Made by a program: the position numbers and the translations under genes
The notes under the pieces: model-generated
The model's database searches: none
Seen by the model: only the letters and a program-made list of their open reading frames with translations
What the model was told of the DNA's origin: nothing
Assembly: GCF_016920785.2 (NCBI RefSeq)
Contig: NW_024609846.1
Coordinates: 89,244,570-89,308,569, forward strand
DNA from: Ixodes scapularis
Taxonomy: Eukaryota > Arthropoda > Arachnida > Ixodida > Ixodidae
Reading direction: 5' to 3'
Length of the DNA stretch: 64,000 nucleotides
Shown: in pieces, positions 11,125 to 23,086 of the stretch
Position numbering within the stretch: position 1 is the stretch's first letter
How the letters are laid out: every line of letters begins with the position of its first letter

Positions 11125-11288
11125 GTCGAGTGCACGAGTTCTTGACAATCAGCATCGCCAAACATTCGGATTGACCCGTATTCAATCAAAGTTGAGAATA
11201 GCCGAACTCTAACAATGTTTAAAGCTCTACCCATGCTTTATTCTTTGACAATCCCAGCGCATAACCATGATGAACACTAGCGGTATAC

Positions 11289-11460
11289 AACTACACTGTT
11301 AGCAAGTCCCGTGTATTTGGCGAATATTTGGGGTGAAAAACACGCCATTTACACAAATTACTATAAATTTACACGATGAGTAACGGATAATTCGTTCAGA
11401 AATCATGCGAGGTTGTAAAAAACGTGTTTTGGTTCGGTCATACACGCATAACCGTGTAGC
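11289..11460. mobile_element. TA-type MITE, copy 1 (TACACTGTTAGCAA ends)
   Basis: TACACTGTTAGCAAGTCCCG at the left is answered by a diverged inverse ending ACCGTGTA near 11458. The left end matches the right end of the element at 14800-14944. Confidence 0.5.
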
Positions 11461-11949
11461 CGACCTCGAAAACACGCATCGCCCCCGGCGACGACCGCGG
11501 CATTGCCGGCTATCGAAGCACCGGAATGCTTGGGGACACACTTAGAGAGGACCGTCGAGACAAATGCCGCGGAAAGAAACATGTCTCGGAGACAGATATG
11601 CACCAAAAGCAATTGCGCCATGTCGCAGGACGTTGGCGAAACCCACGCTTACCGGGCTCGCCGCCATCTTCTGGTCGATGGCAATGCGGCTCGCTTCATG
11701 TCGCCCATGTTTGTATTTAGTTTAGGGTCCTGATAACAGTTTCTTAGACATCACAAATAAAGTTATGGGTCTAATTATTCGTTCCAAACAGTTAAAATGG
11801 ATATAAAAAGCGTGTCCTCGATGTGAACACGTGACATTGCAGTTGGTTTCGTTTTTGCTTCAACCTTCAACTGCAAGCGATCTGGCGATCTGGCCACGGC
11901 GCAAGCGCAACGCCGATGTACGCTGGAAGCAAGCGCCGGTTGGCTTTCG
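11461..11949. other. Unassigned spacer
   Basis: No exon or element recognised. Short open frames here lack codon bias or motifs. Confidence 0.3.
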
Positions 11950-12520
11950 TTGTTTTTGTTTGACCGGAGAAAATCTTGCAAGTACGCATGGCGTCGCTAC
12001 TGTTTTGGTTTGACGGGACGCGAGAAGCTTCGCATAGAGCTTCGGAGTTTGCGAGCACATAGTGAAGACGTGACCGGAGAAGTGCCCCTGTGATGTTCCT
12101 GGAAGACGGAAAGTAGCATTCGTAATCGTCGTGTGTGCTTTGAAAGCGAAGGGAGTCACAGGGTCCAAGAGTTCGCAACCACAAGCCAAGGTTCACGACA
12201 GCGCGGCGTTGACTTCGGCGATCTCGTTCTGTTTGGTGCAACCCGGCGATGCGAAAAAGAGCTGAAACATTCGTCGTGTGTGGTGCGGTGCTTTGTATTT
12301 CGGGTCTGTTTGAACCACGCTTTTAACACGGAGCGCAAATTGTTTGTTGCGTGGTGGAGGTTCAACGGGTACAGTCCCGTCGTCGTCAGCTGATCCGGTC
12401 CAGCTGGTCCGGGAGGACGCAGCGAGCGTTTTTAAAAGTAAATCTTCCCTCGTTCCGTTTCGAACTGTGGAAGTATCCCGACACATACCGTGAGTAAGAA
12501 GCAGCGGGCGTTTTCAACAA
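11950..12520 (+). repeat. Old duplication, unit 1
   Basis: Shares an ordered series of blocks with 12970-13450: CACAAGCCAAG, CTTCGGYGATC, GAAGAGCTG/GAAAAGAGCTG, GTAAATCYTC, GTGTGGAAG and GCGTTTT. It has no long open frame. It could be a duplicated non-coding or promoter segment. Confidence 0.45.
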
Positions 12521-12969
12521 AATTACGTTGTTTTAATTGAATAATGGACTCCGGATTGTTGTCTTAAATCTGCCGTTTTTTATGCTTCGTGTTGGACTGC
12601 GTTTGCATAGCGACGCACACCGCTCGAGTATGATTCGGTCCTGCAACGAGTTTGTTGCGGCAATCATGCGGCGTGAATAAATAAGGGCAAGGTTTCCTAC
12701 CTGTCCACAGATGCATGTACTGAGACCATTTTTTATGTTGTGAACGTAGTGCTCTTTCTTTATTTTGGAAGACGCGTTGGTGCATTTATTATGGTACAAT
12801 CACTTGAGAGTTGAGAAATTAGAGAGCGAGCAAGCTTTCTCAACTTTGTCTCTTTCTCTCTGGCACTGCCCTGTTTCAGTTTCAGTAGGCATATCTACTA
12901 GCAGGTACAAACTGCTCTAAAGCAGGTAAAAAACGGGAAGCTTAGGACGGTGCGGACTCCGTGTTTCGC

Positions 12970-13450
12970 GCTTTTCGCAAGGTGACAGGGTAAATGCTTT
13001 TGTGAGATATGCGGAATATGCAAGCGATTCTGTTACGCCCGTCGTTTGCGTCTCTCCAGCAAAACGAATAAGATGGTCTACTACAAAGGCGCAATCACAA
13101 GCCAAGATTTAAGATAGCAGTCGTTTGCTTCGGTGATCCGTGTAGCTGTATTTTACCCTGCTCTCTGCAACACCGTGTCATGACGAAGAGCTGGAATGGT
13201 CACGGTTTGTGCTGGCCTCCCGGTTGACAGAAACCCGCGTCGCCCGCATCGGCACCGAGTGCGCTTGGGCTGTTGATGCTCCAGCCTTTCATCAGCGGCT
13301 TGTCGCCAGCTCATCCTGCTGCTCAACGGTGAGGAAGCGGCGAGAGTAACCTCGGAAGTGAATGTAAATCCTCGTTCATTCAGTTATCCGGTGTCAAAGT
13401 GTGGAAGATGTCCAACGTGTACTGAGGGCGGGAACTACGAGCGTTTTGCC
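12970..13450 (+). repeat. Old duplication, unit 2
   Basis: Diverged partner of 11950-12520 in the same orientation. The two units are separated by about 450 bp. Confidence 0.45.
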
Positions 13451-14799
13451 TTGCTTTTATAACCGAAACGAGAACAACGAGATAACTGCCTTGCGTACTC
13501 TAAAATGACGGAAGCAATAAGTTTCAACAGGTCGAGTACGTCACCGGGGATGTAGGCGAGACGGTGCACACTGTTTAAACGCTTGCAGTATCCACGAGTG
13601 GTACCAGGAAAGCGACGTCAACAGAGAAGGAGCTCGCGATTCAGCATAATACACTGCTACGGGCCCGTGTATCTTCAAAGTTCGGGGTGGTGGCAGTATA
13701 AAAAAAAGACGCATCAGCGCCCCACACCAGTGTTCACGAATAACACCGGTCACAAACTCCCAAGCCCCACCGCTCTTCTCGACACCGACACGACATACGA
13801 CAACAAACTGCATCAAAACGCCCCAAAAGTGAAGGCGTCTGCTCCCGTACTGCAACTGCTGCAACTAGCGGAAGTGAAGTGTTGGGCGGATGTCCGGATG
13901 TCCTTCACAAAAATATATAAAAAATGCTTTGCGCAAGGATCATTTTCATTTATTATTGTATACGTAATGACAAAATCCCAATAATTTGTTTTTCTATCTG
14001 ATTCATGCTAGTCGGACTGCTCATAACACTGGTCAAGCAAGAAAATAACAAAAATTGGAACTTTTTCATGACCGGTTTAAGATTTATTGTTAACATATCA
14101 TTATTTATTGCAACGGACTAGCATTATAGATTTTGCCTCCATACTTTTTAAATGCAAACAGTTCTAACACACGGCTGTCCATTGCGCCGTGTTTTGTGTA
14201 TTCTTCTATAAATCTGTAATGGTCAGTGACCAAGGAGCTCACCCGCACATGTCAAGCTTATATGCGCCGCGGGGAGAAATGGATATCGAGTAGGAAGTGT
14301 CGGGCGTTGTGTCGGTTGTTGTGTTTGTGTATATGTCGGTGCCGTGTAGCTGTGTGCTGTGTTGCCTGCGTTGTATGTAGGGTTGCTGTGTGGCCGTGGT
14401 CGTTCCCAGTGTTAACAGACTCGTGTTTTTTTTAAAAACAGGCTGCTATAAATCTCGATAGGTGGCGCAAGTTACCGCCCGATTCTAAATAGTTTGCTCA
14501 AGTTATTTATCCATGTGAGTTCGGCATTCGTTTTTTTCTTTTTTTGTCTAGCGGCTCGTTGAAGCTATTGACGCCGCCGACCGCCGACAACACACGTACG
14601 TACCTTTGCAAGTAGCTACGTCCGCCGCTTGGAGACTTTACTGTGTATAAAAGACATCGAACGAGAACTAACGCGCCCTGTGTGCTTTCAATTCGGCTGA
14701 AAGGCGCGCGGCTCGCTGGGCTCGTCTCTCGCCTGTTCTCGGCCGCTGGCCGCCATGCTTCATAAGGAACACGCTCGAAATGGTTTTGCGGAAGGCAGA
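13451..14799. other. Unassigned region
   Basis: Open frames of about 100-130 codons occur on both strands around 13541-13984 but overlap each other and lack recognisable motifs. GT-rich sequence at 14300-14400. No gene called. Confidence 0.3.
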
Positions 14800-14944
14800 C
14801 ACGGTGTAGCGTGTTAAGTTTACACAGCAACTCATGTGTAGACGAAAAACACAGATGGCCTCGTGTAAAACGAACACGTTTCGACGTGTCCGCTATGGGA
14901 CAACTGTTTACACGTCTGGGCGTGTTATTTTTGCTAACAGTGTA
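14800..14944. mobile_element. TA-type MITE, copy 2 (TACACTGTTAGCAA end)
   Basis: The right end TTGCTAACAGTGTA is the inverse of the left end at 11289, with GGCGTGTTATTTTTGC subterminal sequence. The left boundary is approximate. Confidence 0.45.
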
Positions 14945-15558
14945 GCGTCGGATCAGCTGGACGCTTGTTCTAATAGCGAGTTGAGGAGAAAGCTGTTTGT
15001 TCCTTTATTTTTTCTGCGTCTGCCATTGAGCGGGGAGGAAAACTGATGGGTCTTTTTGCAAGTTATAAACGTCAGGGATTAGCTCTTAGCGGTATTTACT
15101 GAAAGTACAAAAATTGTTCCACGACCCATTTTACATGTACAGATCACTGAGACACCCAGACATGATTTCGTTGTTGCTGAACTGTCTCGGAAAGTTGTCC
15201 CCAAGAATAGAAGCATTGAAAGAACCAAATGTGGCCTATTAATCAGACGATAAATAAAACTACAAGTGTGTACGGGAGGGATACCCTAAAAGAAAGATCC
15301 CAGTGACCTCAGAGGGACAGCCCAACGTTGGCAGCTGCTCGAATTCTCGGTCTTGTTTAACCTTTACAGCTTATGGATGCAAAATAAAATAAACGGAAGA
15401 TTACTGTTAACAAATGACCCAAATATAATTGTTGAATTGACACCCCCAGATGGAGCAGGAGTCCTTCAGTAATAAAAAGTCTTCTCTGGACGGGCACCGT
15501 AAAACGAAAAGTGGGGGAGGTGTTAAAAACTTACTGTGTTGTAGATGTTCCTCCGTTA
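14945..15558. other. Unassigned spacer
   Basis: No exon, repeat or RNA gene seen. Confidence 0.3.
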
Positions 15559-15734
15559 AGCGCGAAACACATGTACGACGAAACCGTCCGATCCGACGTC
15601 CGACCGCGCAATACGACGGTCGGAGGCGAGGGTTTTCAACGCTCTCCGATGCTACGAAAACCCTCGCCTCCGACCGTCGTATTGCGCGGTCGGACGTCGG
15701 ATCGGACAGTTTCGTCGTACATGTGTTTCGCGCT
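15559..15734. mobile_element. Nearly perfect foldback MITE, PIF/Harbinger-type
   Basis: The inverted arms of about 80 bp, starting AGCGCGAAACACATGTACGA, are nearly identical and separated by a short unmatched centre of some 15 bp (15640-15655). It is flanked by TTA on both sides (15556-15558 and 15735-15737). The very low arm divergence suggests a recent insertion. Confidence 0.8.
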
Positions 15735-16208
15735 TTAAGCATCTTCGACAGACAGCGTGATCTCGGAAACTACTTTGTTTGCAAAATCACTCCTGCTAGG
15801 AAGCGTGTTTCCGTGCTACCAGACGCTCGCGCCGTTCCTCACGACGCTGCACCAAGCAAGAATAATTTTTGTTTCTGAATACATGAGCTGCACTGAGCGC
15901 GAACCTTCTGCAGCGTGCATTTTGCACCACCGGATTTGATTTTCTTAGCAAAAACAAATCTCAATCACCGCTAGCACATAGTGCGATGATGTCACGTGCA
16001 AATCATGTTAAACAGTTCAGTTTTCTGGTGAAATGTGATGTTCTCAACACAATAAAAAAGGGGATGTCCAAATTGTAAAGTTGTGCAGTATATATACCAG
16101 TTTCGCGATCATATGCGGCAGCCTAATAAAATGTTAGAGCGCTCGTTACTGATAAAGCGCAGAGTTGTAAAGTGAGGCCCCAAAATAAGTGCATGTAAAA
16201 CCGGATGC

Positions 16209-16269
16209 AACTTTAGCCTCCCGAGACAGTAATATAACTTTAGCCTCCCGAGACAGCCCCCCGAGACAG
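16209..16269 (+). repeat. Short tandem repeat
   Basis: AACTTTAGCCTCCCGAGACAG twice, then a truncated CCCCCCGAGACAG. Confidence 0.8.
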
Positions 16270-16361
16270 TATCGATGTCCAAATGTGATTTCATTTAGAA
16301 ACATTGTCTTTCCTTCGCGCTATATATGTGTAATTGGGAATCTCATTTCATGCGTCCCGGA

Positions 16362-16649
16362 TAGAGAAATATTGACCATAACCGACCAAGTCGTAAACAG
16401 TTCGGAGCCCGACGTTTCGAAACCGTTTCGGTTTTTTCGTCAGAAGCGACTATTCGCACGTGGAGAGCAGCAGCTTCTTTTCCATCTACGGTGGGGTCAT
16501 TTGCTTCACTCATTTCCTCTTCTTCAAGTGCCTTAGTCCGTTGACATACGCTATTAGTAAAGTTCCTGTCGACCTATTGAGCCCGACCTATACAAACGTC
16601 GGGCTCTTAACTGTTTAGGACTTGGTTGGTGGAGATCCGTATTTCTCTA
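16362..16649. mobile_element. Foldback element with about 60-bp inverted arms
   Basis: TAGAGAAATAYNGA at the ends, then CCAACCAAGTCCTAAACAG and GAGCCCGACGTTT in inverse order on the two sides (16362-16425 and 16590-16649). The centre is unique and includes GAAACCGTTTCGGTTTTTTC. Non-coding. Confidence 0.65.
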
Positions 16650-17924
16650 CTTTTTAACCCAGCCAGACGGAGTTCCGTCAAACATGTTTGCCGTTTAAAA
16701 CATGCATCTCTATATATTTCTTTTTGCAGTAAGGCGTCGTGTATGGGATTATTTAGAACAATACCATTTATTATCTCTCTTTTCGCCCATCTCGTGTATT
16801 TGCCCTCAGATCTATAATATGAGCACACAGTCCTTTCTGGTGTAGCGGACGAGCAAACTGTGGTGGTAGAAAAAGAAGAAGCGACACGCGGGCAAGGCGG
16901 CTCGAGACAGAACACACCGACGGGACAGGTCTGCGATGTACATTGGATGTAGCTATTTCCTATTGTAAATAGTCTCCGCTGTAAATAAATTGAAAAGACC
17001 TTTGGTTACTTCACTGGCATACCCCGCAACCCGGTGTTTCACACTGCCAAACAGCGAACGAAACAGCACCTTTCCGCAGACCTAACAGATGGCGTATTTT
17101 AGAGTACCGTCCTCCCGAGCTGGTCTCAAGCGGTTATGTGAGCTTCATACAGTCAAATTTATTGATGGCAATAATAATAAAAAAAATATTACTGCCTGAA
17201 TACTTGACAACATAAATAAAGGGCCGATAACTCTAAAGATATACATCATAAGTAAATGCACCCTCAAATTATTTGAAATATGCTCTGCAAAGCTTTTCCG
17301 GTGTTTTTATTCTGAATAGGCACGTCTATAAGTGATTTGAAAGAACCTTAAACATCTTTTTAAGCTGACTTAAGTAACATGTGTTCCTGACGCATATTGA
17401 ACTTCTCAAGTATACAGAAGTGTGTTGACTCTTTTATGTGATGAACAACAATTTTATGTGTCTGTAGGTTGGACAAAAACAGAGTACACAAGGGCGCGTG
17501 GCGGAACTATGACGATTGCACACGCACACCGTCAGAAAGTGACCAGCTAAGTAGCTGTAATGTCGAGTAGAGTATGAAATACTACTTTGTTCTGTTTAAT
17601 GAAAAAAAATTAGCAAAGGCGATGTTTATTTGTAAATTGTATTGACCGACATCTTGTCAAAAACAAATTTCAAACGCCAAGCTATGTCGGAAATGTTAAC
17701 CTCGGTACGCGCTATTTTAGGCCAGATCCGATTTGAGTACGAAGGTCACTTTTTCCTGCGTGATAATTCGCCTGCATCACGGTGCTGAGTTTAAACAATG
17801 TTGGTTAGGAAAGCAAGGCTTGTGAATGCTGCTCAGCGTTTCTATAAAAGGTAGACTGAAAGAGTTTATCCTAAAACTTTCCTGACACTTTGAAAATATG
17901 CGGAGAGCAAGTCGAGGGTTTGCG
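16650..17924. other. Unassigned AT-rich region
   Basis: No exon or repeat structure recognised. Confidence 0.3.
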
Positions 17925-18036
17925 ATGATGTCAAAATGCCGAGCTCTTATTGGTTGATTGAAAAAAAAATAGGAGGTAGACCTCAAAGCATCTATCATTG
18001 AGGTCTACCCACTATCCTTTCCATCAAAGCCAATCA
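17925..18036. mobile_element. Foldback MITE family D, copy 1
   Basis: GCCGAGCTCTTATTGG and TAGGAGGTAGACCTC are answered by GAGGTCTACCCACTATCC and CCAATCAGAGT. It matches 27891-28029. The right end is overwritten by the LINE that starts at 18037. Confidence 0.6.
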
Positions 18037-18749
18037 GAGTAGCCACGTGGGCCCCCCTACCCATACGCAAGGAGCACCTGCTTTACTAGGTGTTTGGCGA
18101 GTGGCGTTAGTACGAAACCCCAGCCATGTGTGTTCAGCCACCCACGCCCGGCTTTGCGTGGCTTAACCTGTCTCCGGGGAAAGGGGGATACGGGTGGTTG
18201 AGCTGAGCCCGGGGTATGTTTGGACCCTTCGGGGCCCCCGGGCGATGCAGTATACCACTTCGGCCCCTGCTTCTCGTAGAGGGGTGTCCTGGCTTGGCCC
18301 GACCAGAATGATTCAGTCAATCGTCCCTCTTAAACATCTTCCTTCTTTCACTTTTCCTTTTTCCTGTTTTTCCTTTCTTTTATTCTACACTCTCTTCCTC
18401 CCTTTTTCACCTTCTTAGGCGGCAAGGGCTAACCTTGGGTGGCGACAGACACCTTGTCCTGAACCACACTTGGTTATAGAGGCTTGCCAGCACTAACAGA
18501 GCAACGTCTTCAGCCATGCATTCTTGTTATCAAGCGTTACCTATTCCTTTGTTGGGCTCGGTAGTGGACGTTTGCGCCACAGCCCCATTCATATGGGTTC
18601 CAAACTTAAACCTCCTGATTGGCCTTTCAGAAGGTGTCCCGCCGCTGCATATTTCCCACCTTTGGACAAAGGAACTCTGACTACGTTACTAAGTTTTTCA
18701 TTGTATATTTTGAATTTGAGACAAAACCGATGTCGAAACTCTACCCTTT

Positions 18750-20100
18750 CCTTGTGGCTAAGGTCTTATAAGGCAGTAGGGTGGAAAGTTGGGCTAGTTG
18801 GTAGTTATTCATCTTGGTTTTAAAAGCGCACAAAAGACGAGGACAGAGTAAGAAACAGTGAGCGCTCGTCCGTCGTTTGTGTTTCTTACTCTGTCCTCGT
18901 CTTTTGTGCGCTTTTAAAACCAAGTCTTATAAGGCTTGTTAGGGGGAAAGTTTAATGCAAAAGAGACTTTTTTCTGGAGAACTTTTGGGTGAAAGTATTT
19001 GAGAAAAATCAGACAGCAGCGTTGCTGTGCCTCGACTATACCCAGGACACGAAAGTGAGCGCCTCTGGACACCGTACTCTCAACACCATTCGCGGTGTTA
19101 TATCTGAGGACGACCTGATGGAGAGCTCTAGGAGGAAGAGATTCTTGAAGTCATGCGCAGCCAGTGTGTTGTTGGTGTAAAACGCATCACCATCCGTGGA
19201 GATGACAGAGAACTTCCTACGCGACACCTGGTACTTACCTTTGAGCTCAGTACCTTTCCTTCTTCCGTAAAAGTGGGGTACTTCCATTGTAGTGTCCAGC
19301 CTCTCATACCTGCCCCTGTTTGTTGTTTCCGCTGTCAGCGCTTTGGGCATGGCGCGCGGTCCTGCCGTGTCTGCGAGGCATGTGCCAGGTACGGTCGCAG
19401 TGATCATATGACTGTCATGAAGACATGAAATGCAAGCACCCTGCGTATTCTACGTCATGTGAACACTTCAAGGGAGAGAAAATAATTTTGACCCTGAAAG
19501 TTAAGGAAAATATCTCCTATCCTGGGAAGCGTCGCCTCTTGGGTTTCCAGAGAGGCTCTTTTGCCGAGGTGGTGCGCAGGGGACCTGCACCGCCTATGGC
19601 GTCTGTGGGAGCGCAAGTGTGTTATAGGAACCTTGCGTAACCACTGAAGCCCTCTGGTCTCAGGCTAAGGGTGCAACTTCCAGGGTGTGCTATCTCAGCT
19701 GCCCAGGCAGGTGCCCTTCCCAACCGTGCGAAAGGTTCAGATTCATCAACCGCGCAGACGGAGGCCACCAGTCGCAGACGGAAGGTACCTCTGGAGCAGT
19801 GCACGCTGCTCCACCCGGGATGACAGGGTGAATGCTGGTCTGTCAAGATCCACCTGAGCACAAGGGTCTGCGCTCGCTGCACAGGGGTCGGCACCCCCTG
19901 CTCTTCCATACCAGCTACCGCGAGGTCGGGGTCCGGGCCCCTCTGCCTCTGGTGGATCACAGAAACCTGGAGAGCCGTCGAGGCTACAGGCTCCCAAGGT
20001 GCAGCCCCTTCCGGCTCTAGGAGAGCCAGTAGGTGAGAGTGGGTCAAGGTCCGACGAGGACAGACCCCGCTCGAGTTCAGAGTCTCTATCTTTAAAAAGA
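18750..20100 (+). pseudogene. I-clade LINE ORF1 remnant
   Basis: A nucleic-acid-binding ORF1 (gag-like) that would coat LINE RNA. Segments align with the open ORF1 at 61205-62593: LVAKVL near 18755, the VISEDDLM block at 19100, CFRCQRFGHGARSC (a CCHC knuckle) at 19325, HPAYSTSCEHFKGEK at 19435 and the VVRRGPAP block at 19570. Multiple frameshifts and stops make it inactive. At 18763-18935 it is interrupted by a hairpin insertion flanked by a 12-bp duplication. Confidence 0.75.
18775..18923 (+). mobile_element. Retroposed hairpin element with 12-bp target duplication
   Basis: A leader AAGTTGGGCTAGTTGGTAG is followed by a near-perfect inverted repeat (CTTGGTTTTAAAAGCGCACA and onward, about 45 bp per arm) around a roughly 20-bp GTGAGCGCTCGTCCGTCGTT loop. 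GTCTTATAAGGC is duplicated exactly on both sides (18763-18774 and 18924-18935). The second LINE copy has an uninterrupted ORF1 at this point. A relative lies at 48157-48283. Confidence 0.7.
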
Positions 20101-20179
20101 AAAATGCTCCGCGCGTAAAGAAGTCGTTGAAAATTGACTTATACTCTTGACTTCATTTTATTTTTCTTATAAACTTTGC

Positions 20180-21795
20180 AATGGTCTATCCTTTTAGCAT
20201 CGTGCAGTGGAATTGTCGCGGCCTTCTTTGTAAGATTGATTAACATGAACTCCGTCCCGTGGCCTTGTGCCTACAGGAGACTTATCTGAGTGTCACCCAC
20301 ACAAAAGTGCTACATCTCCAGCTGTGAACGGCAACTACAATTTACAGTCAATAAGATGAGCAAGTGGGCGGCTCAAAACTGTTTCACATTTTCAAAAAAA
20401 AAAAAACTGTCTGCGTTTCCTTTTTGCTCCCCCGGGTATTGTCCCTGGATCGTTCCTGGCGTTTAAATGACATTGACATACCCATTCAACACGAATACAA
20501 ATTTCTGGGCATAATTCTCGACAAGAAACTCACTTTTGTACCTCATTTGAAGGAATTGAGGCGAAAATACTTAGTCATCAACCATTCTTAAGGTGTTGTC
20601 CCACAACTCGTAGGGGCCTGACAGGCGATCCTCCTGCGACTCTGCAATTCCTTAGTTGTCGCCTCGACTGTGGCGCAATTGTGTATGGGTTTGCACGTCA
20701 TCTACACTGAAGATGCTGGATCCGATTCACCATCTGGGGCTCCCAATGGCTACAGGTGCTTTTCGCACATCACCCGTGTTGAGTTTGTGTAAGGCACCTT
20801 TCAGATGTCTCTCGACAAGTGTAGACAGTACCTTAGTCTCTCTCATGCTTGCAGGGTCTATTAAACCCTCAACACTCATCCTACAGTACCATTCAAACCT
20901 GTCGATTCTCTCAACTTCTTTAAAACAAACCACTTTTTTTAACTTTCGCATTCAAAGCCTTTGTGTCTCCCTCGAGTTTTCACTCAATGACGCGATACTT
21001 AAGCACAAATGAAAAAGTTGCTCCGTGGGACGAATTTCCGATCTTCTGCGACTGGTCGCTCACAAAGTGTAATAAACGGGCTATTTCTCCTCAAGGCTTG
21101 CAGCAGGAGTCTCAGTCATTGCAGGAGAGATTATACTGAATTCTATACAGATGAGTCAAAATCTTAAGCTTTTCTTAGTTTTGCCGTATATTCTGGTTTC
21201 TTCGCGAAAGCTTTGTGAATGGATGTTGTAGTAAGCATTTTCTTTGCAGAATTTTATGGTCTTTCTCTATCAGTTGAACGTATTATGGGCAACTGCATAT
21301 TCAAGGCCATCATCTTTGTTGATTAACAGAGCGTGATACAGGCTCTTTCTTATAGACTTACTACAAAGAACCTTCTTTTACTACATATACGTTTAAAAAT
21401 GAACAGGGCTGTCGAACTAGGAAACACCATAAAATTCTTCTGGGTACACAGTCATGTCGGAATTTTAGGGAATGAGAGAGCAGATAAACTGACTGCATGT
21501 GCGAAGAACTCGGCGACATCTCTTGGCTTGCCCTGTCACGAACTTAGGCCACTTTTGAAGTCGTGGCAGTCGGAGTGGGACGCGGTGTGCAGCAATAAAC
21601 TTCACGTCATTGAACCCATCTTGGCTCTGTGGGAGAACTCGTTCCACAAGGAACGTTGGCTTGAGGTTCTACTTTGCCGCCTGGGGATTGGCCATTCACG
21701 TCTGACGCATCTACATCTTTCTAGCGAAGGCATAAAGCTCTGTGTGCATTGTGGGGAAGTACTGACAGTTTTTGCAGATTTTATGGCATTGTAGA
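20180..21795 (+). pseudogene. I-clade LINE ORF2 remnant (endonuclease, RT, RNase H)
   Basis: It starts with SIVQWNCRGLLCKID, the N-terminus of an AP-type endonuclease. After about 45 codons it jumps by deletion to the end of the reverse transcriptase (DIPIQHEYKFLGIILDKKLT at about 20470). Most of the endonuclease and the catalytic RT core are missing. The RNase H end (FFWVHSHVGILGNERADKLT at about 21435) and a final Cys-rich region (LCVHCGEV) are preserved in one open stretch ending at 21794. Non-functional. Confidence 0.8.
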
Positions 21796-22171
21796 TTTCA
21801 TCACCAACTTTGCCGACAAAGTTTTTTTGAACTTTTTAGAGGTCATCTTCCATTTCATCCTATGTTTCTGCTTTGGCGATCATCCTTTAGTGTGACTTGA
21901 CAGTGACTTTACATTTTTTAAAAAGACCGGACATATACATCAGCTATAACTTTAACCATTAAAACTATTTAATATCTCTTTCTTAGTAGAACCGTCTTAA
22001 GTAATTTTATCTGGCTTAATATGGCCTAAGTTGCTCGTGCGCCATAAAATCCCAATCATTATTACCAGCCAATCAGAGCTCGACGTCGTTCTGACGTCAC
22101 CGAAACTCCTGCGCAGGAAGCAGACGACTTGCTCCCCGCATTGCTTTTAGCTCACTTGAGTCGTCATCATA

Positions 22172-22404
22172 TACTGTAAACGACTTATTTTTCGCGTGCT
22201 CAATATTTCGCAATTTAGTTTAAAGATGAAGTTTTGAAATAATTCGCGGGTTCTAATTTTCGCGACGCGGTGCGATCTCAATATAGATTCCAGTGTGTTT
22301 GCATTTTACCGCCATTGTTCGCGGGGCCTATTTTTTGTGAACTGTAGGCGATTCGCGAAATTCGCGAAAATTAGGTCCCCGCGAAAATTAAGTCGCTTGC
22401 AGTA
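22172..22404. mobile_element. Tc1/mariner-type MITE
   Basis: The inverted ends TACTGTAAACGACTTATTTT and TACTGCAAGCGACTTAATTT, each followed by TTCGCG, are flanked by TA on both sides. The interior is rich in TTCGCG motifs. Non-coding. Confidence 0.75.
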
Positions 22405-22829
22405 TATCGTGAAACGTATTTCGTAAACTAGATTACAGGATATATAAGGCGAGCACGCGCCCATTTTATGATTTATTGCACTGTAATGAATTCTAATTTC
22501 AAGAGCACAACAACAATCGACATTTAATGCTGCGACGCGAAGTTGTACCAATCACGGGTATTTTAGGCTACCTTCCAGACTGATAACCTTTCGATTCAGG
22601 TTAAATATATGCGACTGAGATAAAAAAAAATATATATATATTGAGTCATATATGGTAATCTAGCTTTTTTGTTTTATCACTGTTTAATCAAAATTAAATA
22701 ACGCAATGTATTTTTGGTACCTGAAAATATAAGTGGATTCTACAAATGATAAAAAGCTATATAGTTACTCGTTTCACTGTTGAAATAGTACCTATTACCA
22801 AAAGAACGCGGAAAATATATTCTTAATTT

Positions 22830-22945
22830 AGCGGTTCAAACCGGTTTGAACCGTTATTTTTGCTTCTCGGAACTGGACCGGAGCTCAACCGAAAGCCGTG
22901 AACTCGAACCCGCACCGAACCGATAAAAATTTCGGTTCGACACTC
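22830..22945. repeat. GGTTCGG/GAACCG array
   Basis: Runs of GGTTCAAACCGGTTTGAACC, GGACCGGAG and CGAACCGATAAA end with TTTCGGTTCGACACTCC. It is inverse in order to the array at 10440-10590. Confidence 0.5.
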
Positions 22946-23086
22946 CGAACACGACACGATCGGGTCTGGATAATTCGGAGGCGTTAGAGAAACTCGAGTT
23001 GCAGGACGACTTAATCTTTGGCGTCACAGCACTGGCGCGGATCGCGCGGGAACTTCAAATTCGAATTTAAGGTTTTTTTTTTTTTT

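Larger units (their letters stand above)
18037..22062 (+). mobile_element. I-clade LINE, decayed copy
   Basis: It starts with one copy of the family's 5'-UTR monomer (AGCCACGTGGGCC, AGCACCTGCTTTACTAGGTG) and ends GCGCCATAAAATCCCAATCA, matching both ends of the better copy at 56198-63603. It contains an ORF1 remnant, the start of the endonuclease, an internal deletion, the end of the RT and an RNase H domain. RNase H places it in the I group. A hairpin retroposon interrupts its ORF1. Confidence 0.85.

Noticed and set aside
10844..11212. 122-codon proline-rich frame
   Set aside because: It is produced by the C-rich interior of a hAT-type MITE.
13541..13984. Overlapping 107- and 133-codon frames on opposite strands
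   Set aside because: No recognisable motif, no splice or start context, and mutual antisense overlap suggests chance.
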